NCBI GenBank assembly: GCA_937928405.1
Contig: CALFWZ010000092.1
Coordinates: 1 to 64,000 of the forward strand
Reading direction: 5' to 3'
DNA from: an uncultured Saprospiraceae bacterium
Lineage (GTDB): Bacteria; Bacteroidota; Bacteroidia; Chitinophagales; Saprospiraceae
DNA length: 64,000 bases
Positions 17,923 to 26,534 of this stretch are shown in pieces (within the stretch, counting starts at the first letter, position 1; every line of letters starts with the position of its first letter). The notes under the pieces were generated by a model. That model was not told where the DNA came from and ran no database searches. It worked only from the letters and a program-made list of their open reading frames with translations. The translations under genes and the position numbers were made by a program.

Positions 17923-19032
17923 TTATTTCATAACTATTCGTATACCCTTAAATTGATAGCAGATATATAGCATATTTATGAGTAACAAAAGTGCCACAAC
18001 TTGGTGTAAAGACGCGTAAGCAACCGGTACTTTTCCAAAACAGTTAATAACGGTCAAAATACCTAAAGAAAATTGTGTTACCAACAAGGTTATCAACAAT
18101 CGGTTGGCTTTTTTTAGTTTTTCCGAAATAAACATACTTTTCTTTATTCTAACTGCCAATAAAATAATTAATCCCGTTAGCAAATAGGCCGTACTCCGAT
18201 GAAAAACCTGTACCCAAGCTTTGGGAGCCACAGCCTGCTCATAGTTGATCAAATTATCCATTCCGACCCCACTACTCGACAAAGCCCCTAAAAAGCGCTC
18301 TCCTTCCACAAAAAAGGGAAAATAAGGATGAATCAGTCCTGCTCTCATCCCAGCCATCAACCCACCAAGAAGGATTTGAATACACAAAACCCCAGTAGTC
18401 ATCCAAGCAAATCGCTGCAGACTAGATTGCTCTTCCACAAAATCATCCGTTTGATGGGTTCTCAACCAAGTCCAAAACAAATAACCAAATAATAAAGTGG
18501 CAATTCCCAAATGCGTCATCAACTTATAGGCACTCACCCACGTTCGATTATCTTCATTCAGCCCACTCGCTACCATGATCCAACCAAAAGTCGCCGCTGC
18601 TGATGCCAACAAGATCACCACTCCCAATCGTTTTAACAACCAACCAGGCATCCATTTTTTATATAAAAAAAAGAAAAATGGAATGATGAACACAAATCCC
18701 ATCAATCGAGCCCACAAACGATGAAAGTATTCCCAGAAAAAAATAACCTTAAATTCAGACATCGTCATATCTCCATGCAATGATTCATATTGTCGTTTAG
18801 CACTTACTTTATATTTTTCAAAGGCCACCTCCCACTCCCCTGCATTCATCGGTGGCAATGTACCTTGAATAACGGCCCACTCTGTAATAGACAATCCCGA
18901 ATCCGTCAATCGTGTGACACCTCCTATGAACACTTGAAAAAAGACCATCACCAATCCAATCATCAGCCACCAACGCACTACTCGATGAACACGTTCCGAA
19001 TTTTGTCTTTCGACCTTTACCACATTTTCCAT
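17923..19032 (-). CDS. Heme A synthase (COX15/CtaA family)
   Basis: This membrane enzyme oxidises the C8 methyl group of heme O to give heme A for aa3-type cytochrome oxidases. The 369-residue protein has about eight transmembrane segments and the family motif TRLTDSGLSITEW near residue 42. The conserved heme-ligand histidines appear as EYFHRLWARLMGF, MTHLGIATLLFG, FHRSTAYLL and LHQVVALLLL. It is monocistronic, with DnaA-box-bearing spacers on both sides. Length and motifs fit the COX15-like branch. Confidence 0.93.
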   Translation of the reverse strand: MENVVKVERQNSERVHRVVRWWLMIGLVMVFFQVFIGGVTRLTDSGLSITEWAVIQGTLPPMNAGEWEVAFEKYKVSAKRQYESLHGDMTMSEFKVIFFWEYFHRLWARLMGFVFIIPFFFFLYKKWMPGWLLKRLGVVILLASAAATFGWIMVASGLNEDNRTWVSAYKLMTHLGIATLLFGYLFWTWLRTHQTDDFVEEQSSLQRFAWMTTGVLCIQILLGGLMAGMRAGLIHPYFPFFVEGERFLGALSSSGVGMDNLINYEQAVAPKAWVQVFHRSTAYLLTGLIILLAVRIKKSMFISEKLKKANRLLITLLVTQFSLGILTVINCFGKVPVAYASLHQVVALLLLINMLYICYQFKGIRIVMK

Positions 19033-19584
19033 TTTGATAAAATTTTAAATTTTGAACTTTTCGCAAAAATAATCCGAAATTAAGTTCCTAAGATTTTTCT
19101 GCTCCTGATTGTTGTTAATTATAATTATTATAAATTTTTTAAAAAATGCCCTCATCATCAGGGATGTTAACTTGTAGATAAAAAAGTAGATTTTTTCTTT
19201 GATCTTGAGTTATTAAAGATTTAGGCACTCTTACTAACATTTGATAAACACCATAGTTTCCTTAAAATCAGTTCTTTACAATTTTATGAACATCGTGTGG
19301 ATAGTTTTCCAACAGAATAAGTTTTTTATCAACTCAATCGAACAACTACCATTTCGATGTCAATAACTAGTGTTGAATTCCACAAAAATGAATCACTCTA
19401 TGAATAATTCATATATTTTTTAAAATTATTGTTGGCGAATGTGGATAACTGAGGTAGTTTTTAACCGATTATTCCACAAAGAGTGTTAACTTCGGTTTTT
19501 GTAAGTTCCTGATTTAATTGGACTTATATAATGGTTTTAATACCCTTGTTTAAAACTTTTCATCATTAATCCAATATTTGAGTT
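19033..19584. other. 552-bp non-coding stretch with further DnaA-like boxes
   Basis: I find no gene. A perfect DnaA box lies on the minus strand (TGTGGATAA, 19440-19448), a one-mismatch box at 19296-19304 (TGTGGATAG) and weaker ATTCCACAA-type boxes near 19377 and 19470. The stretch is strongly AT-rich (TTATAATTATTATAAATTTTTTAAAAAA near 19117-19146). It may be the second half of a bipartite origin together with 17488-17922. The promoter of the SRAP gene should also lie here, but I could not place it. Confidence 0.4.
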
Positions 19585-20244
19585 ATGTGTAGTCGCTTTT
19601 CCTTTGTTGCTACCCAAGAAGAAATCGAAAATAAGTTTGGTGTAAGCTTGCAGAACCCACTGCGAACCAGTTATAATATTGGTCCAACTCAGCATGCTTA
19701 TATTATCACCAATGATAAGCAAAACAGTTTGCAATACGTAACTTGGGGTTTGATTCCCAATTGGTCAGAAACAGGACGAAATACTGGACGACTCATCAAC
19801 GCCCGAAAAGAAAATATTGGTGGTCAGACTTCTTTTAGAATTCCCATCAGAAAAAAACGTTGTTTAGTGCTGGCAGATTCATTTTACGAATGGCGACAGG
19901 ATGGGGTTAATAAAATTCCATATCGCGTAAAGTTAAAATCTGGAGAGTTGATGGTAATGGCTGGAATCTGGGATGAATGGAACGATGGTCAATATGGCCT
20001 GAAAAGTTTTTCTATTATTACCACCGATGCGAATCAGGAAATGAAAGAAGTTTTTTCTAGAATGCCCGTATTATTATTGACACCAGAATCTCAAAAACAA
20101 TGGTTATCTGATATGAGCATCACCCAAACAGTGGATATGCTGCAGACGCCGCCTAATGATACCTTATATATGTATCGAGTTTCTAAAAGAATTAATGAAT
20201 TGAGTTATAATAATGTATTGCTCCATAAAAATCTAATCTCGTGA
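19585..20244 (+). CDS. SOS response-associated peptidase (SRAP/YedK family)
   Basis: SRAP proteins (YedK, HMCES) form a thiazolidine crosslink with abasic sites in single-stranded DNA and protect them. The 219-residue protein starts MCSRF, so Cys2 becomes the N-terminal nucleophile after methionine removal; most relatives read MCGRF. Other family marks are NARKENI and RCLVLADSFYEWRQ, with the catalytic Glu, and a His-free C-terminus. Start choice is fixed by the obligatory MC. It is the first gene of a tight group with dtd (4-base overlap) and a MazG-like gene. Confidence 0.92.
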   Translation: MCSRFSFVATQEEIENKFGVSLQNPLRTSYNIGPTQHAYIITNDKQNSLQYVTWGLIPNWSETGRNTGRLINARKENIGGQTSFRIPIRKKRCLVLADSFYEWRQDGVNKIPYRVKLKSGELMVMAGIWDEWNDGQYGLKSFSIITTDANQEMKEVFSRMPVLLLTPESQKQWLSDMSITQTVDMLQTPPNDTLYMYRVSKRINELSYNNVLLHKNLIS

Positions 20245-20693
20245 GAGTTGTTATTCAGCGGGTCAGTGAAGCGTCGGTAACCATTGATCAGAAAATTAAA
20301 TCCCAAATTGGAGCAGGCTTATTGATTTTATTAGGTATCGAACCTGATGACCAAGACGAAGATATACTTTGGTTGGTAAAGAAAATTTCTAACCTGCGTA
20401 TTTTTCCAGACGAAAGCGGAGTTATGAACAAATCAATTGTGGATAAAGCACTTGAAATGTTAGTAATTAGCCAGTTTACGTTATTCGCCAGTACAAAAAA
20501 AGGCAATCGTCCTTCCTATATTCGGGCCGCTCGTCCCGAGGTGGCCATTCCACTTTATGAAAAATTTGTAGAAGAACTTAAGCAAACCAGTCAATTAAAA
20601 GTAGGAACGGGAACATTCGGTGCAGACATGAAGGTGGCACTCATCAACGATGGCCCCGTAACTATTTGTATCGATTCAAAAAACAAAGAATAA
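20241..20693 (+). CDS. dtd: D-aminoacyl-tRNA deacylase
   Basis: DTD hydrolyses D-aminoacyl-tRNAs and glycyl-tRNA(Ala), preventing misincorporation. The 150-residue protein starts with the diagnostic MRVVIQRVSEASV and carries SQFTLFAST (the catalytic Thr region, near residue 78) and the GPVTI motif near the C-terminus that lines the chiral pocket. The start codon is GTG and overlaps the stop of the SRAP gene. The MazG-like gene begins directly after its stop, so the three genes are probably translated from one message. Confidence 0.95.
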   Translation: MRVVIQRVSEASVTIDQKIKSQIGAGLLILLGIEPDDQDEDILWLVKKISNLRIFPDESGVMNKSIVDKALEMLVISQFTLFASTKKGNRPSYIRAARPEVAIPLYEKFVEELKQTSQLKVGTGTFGADMKVALINDGPVTICIDSKNKE

Positions 20694-21032
20694 ATGAAAA
20701 TTGCGGAAGCACAAAAAATAGTGGATGAGTGGATCAACTCGGTCGGCATTCGTTATTATGATGAATTAACCAATACGGCTATTTTGACAGAAGAAGTTGG
20801 CGAAGTGGCACGACTCATGGCACGAATTTATGGAGAACAATCTTTTAAAACAAAAGAAGCAGAAGCCTCGGCACCACAAAACTTGGCGGACGAAATGGCG
20901 GATGTATTATTTGTGTTGATTTGTTTGGCTAATCAAACTGGAATTGATCTTTCGGAAGCGTTGGTGAAAAATTTAGAGAAGAAAACAAAAAGGGATAAGG
21001 ATCGCCACGCTAATAATGAAAAACTCAAATAA
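20694..21032 (+). CDS. MazG-like nucleotide pyrophosphohydrolase
   Basis: This 112-residue all-alpha NTP-PPase domain protein carries the metal-binding pattern of the MazG superfamily: LTEEVGEVARLM near residue 27 and ADEMADVLFVL near residue 66. Such enzymes hydrolyse nucleoside triphosphates to the monophosphate and pyrophosphate, often as house-cleaning against non-canonical nucleotides. It is the last gene of the SRAP-dtd group, with no spacer after dtd. All three products guard nucleic acids or translation against damaged or wrong substrates, but a functional link is inference. Confidence 0.88.
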   Translation: MKIAEAQKIVDEWINSVGIRYYDELTNTAILTEEVGEVARLMARIYGEQSFKTKEAEASAPQNLADEMADVLFVLICLANQTGIDLSEALVKNLEKKTKRDKDRHANNEKLK

Positions 21033-21035
21033 GGC

Positions 21036-21833
21036 TTAAGGATTTTCATCCTTTTTCATTTCTTTAATTACTTCGTCGGTTATTTCATTGGTTTCAATTA
21101 TTTCAGCTTCTTCTATTTCATTGGTTGTTTTTAAATGATAGGAGTCATCGCTAGGTCGATCCCGAAAAGGAGAATTTGCTTGATGTAATCGGACCAGCCG
21201 AATCGCAAAATAAAGACTGACACATAAAGTTAAGGTGGCAAAAACCATTAACCAGTCGTAGTATTCTTGTAAGATAAAAAAGTCATAAGTACCATGTACG
21301 ACTGTCGCTAAAATAACACCAATGGTAATTAAGGCTATTTTATTTTTTTTAGAAAATTTTGCCAATCCAACATAATACCCCATAAAAACACCAAAAACCG
21401 CATGCGCAGGAACGGCGGTAAATGCTCGCAGCACGGTAGTCTCTAACCCAAATCGATCGGCGTAAATAATATTTTCCAAAGTGGCAAAACCCATCGCAAT
21501 CATGACCGAATAAACAATTCCATCTAAAGGCTCATTAAATGCTCGACGCGGATAGGCATATAAAATAAGTACAGCAAATTTAGTTAGTTCTTCCGTTAGG
21601 CCTACCACAATAAAAGAAAGTAAAATTAATTTTCCCAGATGACCGGGCTGGTTCAATCCAAATGATTCACCGTAAGCTTCAATATGCATAGCCGGAAAGG
21701 TGATCAGCATCCCCAAGACAAAACAAATAATTAATTGCCAATGAGATTCTTTATCATAGCGATCGACTCGATAAATAACAAAGCAGATAATCAAAGCCGG
21801 GGCCACTGCCAATGCCACTAAAAATGGATTCAT
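21036..21833 (-). CDS. PrsW-family intramembrane metalloprotease
   Basis: The 265-residue protein has about seven transmembrane segments and the three conserved PrsW blocks: EELTKF in a membrane helix near residue 81, HAVFGVFMGYYVG near 143 and HGTYDFF near 178. In Bacillus, PrsW cuts an anti-sigma factor; elsewhere substrates are mostly unknown. The C-terminal 45 residues are a charged tail rich in Glu and Ile. It converges on the MazG-like gene with only 3 bp between the stops. No anti-sigma gene is adjacent. Confidence 0.85.
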   Translation of the reverse strand: MNPFLVALAVAPALIICFVIYRVDRYDKESHWQLIICFVLGMLITFPAMHIEAYGESFGLNQPGHLGKLILLSFIVVGLTEELTKFAVLILYAYPRRAFNEPLDGIVYSVMIAMGFATLENIIYADRFGLETTVLRAFTAVPAHAVFGVFMGYYVGLAKFSKKNKIALITIGVILATVVHGTYDFFILQEYYDWLMVFATLTLCVSLYFAIRLVRLHQANSPFRDRPSDDSYHLKTTNEIEEAEIIETNEITDEVIKEMKKDENP

Positions 21834-21899
21834 AAGTTAAATATAGGATAGCTAAACAAAAAGGTCAAGTATTGCATGGATGCTACCAGGCAATACCAT

Positions 21900-22703
21900 C
21901 TAAATATCGGTGTTTTGCATACAGTGATTAATAAACTGCCCGACCATCATAGCTGTTTTTTTAGGACGTTCAAACATCCCCATATGTCCTACTTCCGGTA
22001 GAATATGGATTAAAGAATTATCTGCAAGCGTAGTTTGTTCCAATGCTCTTTTTTCATCTACGGTCGTATCTTTTTTTCCAATAATAAAATGTACCGGACA
22101 ATTTAAGTTACCTAAAACTTCACTCCGATCCGGTCGGTCGCGCATCGCTTCTAGTCCACCAATTAATCCTTCTACTGGAAATCTACTAGCACGATAAATT
22201 AAATTATTCAACAAAAAATTATTAAATCGAGTAAATCCCATTGGAAATAATTTAGGGATCAACTGTTTAGCATAATGGGCCACTCCGTTATTTTCCAAAA
22301 AATTAATCCCCTTATCGCGGGACCTTTTTTGTATCTCCGTATCTGCGTAAGGATGTGTATGAAACAAGCCTAATCCCATCAAGTGATTTGGATATTTTTC
22401 GGCGAAAGCCAAACTAATATAGCCTCCCATACTATGACCAATAAGTATGGTTTTTTCTATGTCCAATTCTTTTAAAACTTGGAATACGATTTCCGCCATT
22501 TTTTTGATAGAAATATTGGGAACTACTTCTGAATTGCCAAATCCAGGTAAATCAATGGTAATGTATTTTGCAGCAGGTAGCAACGGAATAAAATGATCCC
22601 ACATCTGTTTGTCTTCACAGTAACCATGTAGTAAAACTACGGATTGCCCGCTACCGGAGACTTGGTATTCGATTTTTTTATTTTCGTAAAGAATAGAAGA
22701 CAT
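21900..22703 (-). CDS. Alpha/beta-fold hydrolase
   Basis: The 267-residue hydrolase has the nucleophile elbow IGHSMGG (Ser near residue 92), the oxyanion region VLLHGYCEDKQMW, an acid candidate in IGKKDTTV and the catalytic His in VGHMGMFERP. It most resembles small cytoplasmic esterases; the substrate is unknown. It starts 10 bp after the glycosyltransferase gene and on the same strand, so the two form an operon. It differs clearly in sequence from the hydrolase at 16711-17487. Confidence 0.88.
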   Translation of the reverse strand: MSSILYENKKIEYQVSGSGQSVVLLHGYCEDKQMWDHFIPLLPAAKYITIDLPGFGNSEVVPNISIKKMAEIVFQVLKELDIEKTILIGHSMGGYISLAFAEKYPNHLMGLGLFHTHPYADTEIQKRSRDKGINFLENNGVAHYAKQLIPKLFPMGFTRFNNFLLNNLIYRASRFPVEGLIGGLEAMRDRPDRSEVLGNLNCPVHFIIGKKDTTVDEKRALEQTTLADNSLIHILPEVGHMGMFERPKKTAMMVGQFINHCMQNTDI

Positions 22704-22713
22704 ATGGGCAGTA

Positions 22714-23832
22714 TTAATGATAATCAGAAATTACTTTTGAGAAAAAAGCATCGTAAGTGGGTGCAAAGATACGCCAATCATAATGATGAACGTAATTATT
22801 TTCACTAAAAGCGGTCGGATTATTTTTAAGTCTTTCCAACACCATTTTTATTTTTAAATAAAGTTGTTCTTCCGTTCCGTCATAAAAGTGTTTTGAGTGA
22901 TGTTCTACAGGAATATGGACCGGATACGCTAATCTATTGGGTAAAATCGGATAAGTATTACAATAAATAGCTTCCACAATACTGCCTCCAAAAAAATCCT
23001 GAAAATTAGTAACTGGTATAATATCAGCCCGCCAAAGCCACTCCGCATAAGTGGCAAAATCGGGAGCGTATCCAAAATGTAAAATTTCTTCTTTTAGATA
23101 AGCTTTCGCTTCGGCGAAAATCGGAGGAGATTGGTGATATTTTTCGCCTAAAACAACCAGCCTAAAATCAATATTTTCATTTTTCAATCGAAATAAAACT
23201 TTAAAAAAAGCATCCGGATTTTTATCGTATTCCCAACGATGATTCCATAAAATAATAGGAATTTCATGGGTCGTTTCTATCTTAAAATCATCCAGTCTTT
23301 TTAGATCTAATCCTAAAGAAAGTACGGTTGATTTTTTCCGAATATTATCCACTAAATCAATTTCCTGAAAGTCCGGAAACTGCCGCAAAAAAGGAGGCAA
23401 TGCTTCTAAAAAAACATCTTGGTGATAAAGAGAATTAAAACAAACCGAGTCGGCAGCGAGTGCGCTCGTATAATTTAAAAATCCGTACTGATTATTGCGC
23501 TCGATTTTTTTATCGGCATCGGCGGGTGACCAAGGATAAGTGATTTGATTTTCATGAAAATAAATGGCAACCGGAAGATGGGCTGTTTGCTCTTTAGTGA
23601 GAGCTAAAAAAGTGGTTAAGTCCAGCATATCTGTGACTAGTAGCAAATCTGGCTGAAAGTTGATTTTTTCCATTTCTCGGGCGAGACTGACCGCTCCACC
23701 GTACATCCGCCACTTCCAATGACGGCCAGGAAGCTGAAGGATTTCCACCTCATGTTGACTAAACTGTTGGTAACCTTTGGCCCAAGTGGCATGACTCCCG
23801 ACGAAGAATGGTTCCACCAATAATATTTTCAT
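22714..23832 (-). CDS. DUF3524-type glycosyltransferase (tRNA-queuosine mannosyltransferase family)
   Basis: The protein of 372 residues opens MKILLVEPFFVGSHATWAKG and continues with LPGRHWKWRMYGGA. This N-terminal block matches the DUF3524 domain of human GTDC1/QTMAN (there roughly EAFYGGSH and LPAKKWHWR), followed by a GT4-type domain with PVTNFQDFFGGSIVEA. QTMAN adds mannose to queuosine in tRNA(Asp). The window also encodes Tgt, which inserts the queuosine precursor, so the same role is possible here, though bacterial activity is inferred. The longest frame starts at 23901, but the ATG at 23832 gives the family-like N-terminus. It forms an operon with the hydrolase. Confidence 0.85.
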   Translation of the reverse strand: MKILLVEPFFVGSHATWAKGYQQFSQHEVEILQLPGRHWKWRMYGGAVSLAREMEKINFQPDLLLVTDMLDLTTFLALTKEQTAHLPVAIYFHENQITYPWSPADADKKIERNNQYGFLNYTSALAADSVCFNSLYHQDVFLEALPPFLRQFPDFQEIDLVDNIRKKSTVLSLGLDLKRLDDFKIETTHEIPIILWNHRWEYDKNPDAFFKVLFRLKNENIDFRLVVLGEKYHQSPPIFAEAKAYLKEEILHFGYAPDFATYAEWLWRADIIPVTNFQDFFGGSIVEAIYCNTYPILPNRLAYPVHIPVEHHSKHFYDGTEEQLYLKIKMVLERLKNNPTAFSENNYVHHYDWRIFAPTYDAFFSKVISDYH

Positions 23833-23909
23833 GTTACAAAAGTAAAAAAATGACCATAATTTTTTTCTACCTTTACGTAAGCACCTACTTATTTTGAACA
23901 ACCATTTTG

Positions 23910-25148
23910 ATGACTGCTTTAAAAAGTAAAAATTCGGCGGTTTCTCCTAACCAAAAAGCACTACGACGATTGTTGAAAAACAAAGCGGCTGTAGTGGGAT
24001 GCTTTGTAATTGGAATGGCCATACTGGTTGCTATTTTAGGGTATACCATCGCGCCAGATGATAGCCCTCAGGTGAATGAACAGATTTCGGCGGTGGCACT
24101 TTCGGATCCTGGCTTTACGGCTACCGTCTTAAAAATTCGTAAAAATGCCGAGGTAGGAAAAGTGGGATTTTTTAAAAAATTAGCTTTTGGACAACCGAAT
24201 CCCTATGAACTAGTACCGATCAATCGGTATCGTTTTCGGAATGATTCTATCTTGGCGGTTCGCTACGCTGGAGAAAATCCGGTCACCAATAAAGCGGTGG
24301 ATGGACAAACTTTTGGCCTGCCCTTAGCAGACGTTTTATATGCTTTATCTTACGATAAAAAACCTATCTTTAATCATGATGAAGTAATATTTACGCAGTT
24401 ATCTGGCGAAAAATCAAAAGAAAAAATTACCGTTTTACAGCAGTTAGTCAAAGCGGAAAATATTGTTCAAAAAAAATTCCTTCTCGGCACAGATAAGTAC
24501 GGAAGAGATATGTTGAGTAGGCTTTTATTGGGTGTAAGAATTTCATTATTGACGGGATTTATTGCGGTGATTATTTCTTTGACTATCGGGATATTATTAG
24601 GGGCAATCGCTGGTTATTTAGGTGGAAAAGTTGATGATGTAATTATGTTGTTGATAAATACCGTTTGGTCCATCCCCACCTTGTTATTGGTCTTTGCCAT
24701 CGTACTAGCTTTGGGTCGAGGTGTCGGCATTATTTTTTTGGCAGTAGGACTTACGATGTGGGTAGACGTAGCGAGAATTGTGCGAGGCCAAGTATTGGCT
24801 TATCGAAAGGTACAATTTGTAGAGGCAGCACAAGTTATGGGATTCTCAACGCCAAGAATTTTATTAAAACATATTATTCCAAATATTCTGGGACCGATTA
24901 TGGTGATCGCGGCAGCTAATTTTGCTACGGCGATTTTGATCGAAGCAGGATTGAGTTATCTAGGATTTGGCATACAACCACCGAGTCCTTCTTGGGGAAC
25001 CATGCTCAACGAAAATTACGGATATGCTATTGGTGGTAAGCCATTTTTAGCACTGGTGCCAGCACTAGCCATTATGATGATGGTTCTGGCTTTTAACCTA
25101 ATTGGAAATGGACTAAGAGATGCCTTGGATGTAAATCAAGAAATATAG
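23910..25148 (+). CDS. Oligopeptide-type ABC transporter permease (OppC/DppC-like)
   Basis: This is an inner-membrane permease of about 412 residues. The OppC N-terminal segment (NKAAVVGCFVIGMAILVAILGY) is followed by an extended extracytoplasmic region of about 180 residues, longer than in E. coli DppC. The binding-protein-dependent permease domain then carries the EAA loop EAAQVMGFSTPRILLKH. The frame also opens with a TTG three bases earlier; the ATG at 23910 is preferred. No partner permease, ATPase or binding protein is adjacent, so the rest of the transporter must be encoded elsewhere. It is divergent from the glycosyltransferase gene and 33 bp before the phosphatase gene. Confidence 0.88.
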   Translation: MTALKSKNSAVSPNQKALRRLLKNKAAVVGCFVIGMAILVAILGYTIAPDDSPQVNEQISAVALSDPGFTATVLKIRKNAEVGKVGFFKKLAFGQPNPYELVPINRYRFRNDSILAVRYAGENPVTNKAVDGQTFGLPLADVLYALSYDKKPIFNHDEVIFTQLSGEKSKEKITVLQQLVKAENIVQKKFLLGTDKYGRDMLSRLLLGVRISLLTGFIAVIISLTIGILLGAIAGYLGGKVDDVIMLLINTVWSIPTLLLVFAIVLALGRGVGIIFLAVGLTMWVDVARIVRGQVLAYRKVQFVEAAQVMGFSTPRILLKHIIPNILGPIMVIAAANFATAILIEAGLSYLGFGIQPPSPSWGTMLNENYGYAIGGKPFLALVPALAIMMMVLAFNLIGNGLRDALDVNQEI

Positions 25149-25181
25149 CTTTCCAACCCTCAAACTGACAACTAATAGGAT

Positions 25182-26432
25182 ATGGCAAAATTATCTAACC
25201 TCCGCAAGGAAATGTCGAAAATGGAATCTCTCGAAAGAGAGTTGCATCTGAAACAATTGCAAATTAATCGTCTGCTAAATATCACCCAGGCGATTAACAG
25301 CAATGTGTCAGATCAGGGATTGTACGATATGTACAACTCTTTTTTGAGTTGGGAAATGGGCATCCGGAAAATGGCGCTATACATTCAGTCAGACGAAGTT
25401 TGGAAATGTATTTCTTATATCGGTATTCCGAAAAAATTGACAGAGTTGGACATCACGCAAAAGCTAACAGAATACGAACGGTTGAGAATGTTAGAAGGAA
25501 ATGAAACCCATGAATTAATCAAAGAATTCGATGTGGTAATTCCAGTATTACATAAAGAACATCCTATCGCCTATACCTTTATTGGCGGATTTGAGGAAGA
25601 TGAGGATATGTACAATAAGGTACAATTTATCACTACGATTACCAATATCATCGCAGTGGCCATCGAAAATAAAAGATTATTCAGACGACAAATCGAACAA
25701 GAACGATACAATCGAGAAATGGAATTGGCCGGAGATATGCAACATCTATTGATCCCTGACCTATTGCCGGACAATGAATTTTATCAACTAGATAGTATTT
25801 ACAAACCACACCAAACAGTGGGGGGTGATTATTTTGATTATGTAGAATTTAAGGACGGAACTTTGGTTTTTTGTATTGCCGATATTGCTGGTAAAGGATT
25901 GGCGGCGGCTTTACTGATGGCAAATTTTCAAGCAAACTTTCATAGCTTACTCATGGCGAGCACAGCGTTGGAAACTTTTGTCAGAGAATTAAATACCTCT
26001 CTTTTTAGAATTACGAAAGGAGATAAACATCTGACCTTTTTCGTTGGAGTGTATAAACGAGATACGGGTAAATTAACTTATTGTAATGCTGGACATAATC
26101 CACCGGTAATATTTTCAAAAAACAAAAAAGATACTTTAAGAGAGGGCTGTACTATTTTGGGCTCCTTTCCAGAATTACCTTTTATGGATTTAGGCGAGGT
26201 TTCGATTAACGAAGACACCACGATTTTGGCCTATACAGATGGATTAACGGATATGCAAAACGACGCAGAAGTATATTTTGATGAAGAAGCGCTCATGGAA
26301 TTTGTTCAAAACAAAACTACCCTTTCAGCCAAAGAATTTAATCAAGAATTAATGAATCATATCGATGTTTTTAAGGGTAGACAAGATTATCCTGACGATT
26401 TCACGGTATTGACTTGTAAAATATTCAAGTAA
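25182..26432 (+). CDS. GAF-domain SpoIIE/RsbU-type protein serine phosphatase
   Basis: The 416-residue cytoplasmic protein begins with a short coiled coil (residues 1-35), then a GAF-like sensor domain (about 40-175), a linker helix with the motif ELAGDMQHLLIPD, and a PP2C-type phosphatase domain. Metal-binding and core motifs include VGGDYFDYV, IADIAGKGLAAALLM, CNAGHNPP and YTDGLTDMQN. RsbU-type enzymes dephosphorylate STAS antagonists and so activate a sigma factor or other target. The RsbW-like kinase at 10781-11206 is a possible opponent. It lies 33 bp after the permease gene and is probably co-transcribed. Confidence 0.9.
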   Translation: MAKLSNLRKEMSKMESLERELHLKQLQINRLLNITQAINSNVSDQGLYDMYNSFLSWEMGIRKMALYIQSDEVWKCISYIGIPKKLTELDITQKLTEYERLRMLEGNETHELIKEFDVVIPVLHKEHPIAYTFIGGFEEDEDMYNKVQFITTITNIIAVAIENKRLFRRQIEQERYNREMELAGDMQHLLIPDLLPDNEFYQLDSIYKPHQTVGGDYFDYVEFKDGTLVFCIADIAGKGLAAALLMANFQANFHSLLMASTALETFVRELNTSLFRITKGDKHLTFFVGVYKRDTGKLTYCNAGHNPPVIFSKNKKDTLREGCTILGSFPELPFMDLGEVSINEDTTILAYTDGLTDMQNDAEVYFDEEALMEFVQNKTTLSAKEFNQELMNHIDVFKGRQDYPDDFTVLTCKIFK

Positions 26433-26534
26433 AACAAAATTACTATTAATTATCAAAAGAACGGAAAAGATAAATTCGCATAGATATTTTTTTTAATTTT
26501 AAACAACTTCGCCCCACCTCAGTTTGTTACAGTA

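Noticed and set aside
20438-20446. Perfect inverted DnaA box inside dtd
   Set aside because: It is produced by the codons for Val-Asp-Lys and stands alone in coding DNA. The same applies to 43880-43888 in ssb.
23837-23844. TACTTTTG on the minus strand as promoter of the glycosyltransferase gene
   Set aside because: It would start transcription almost at the start codon, and no -33 element is present.
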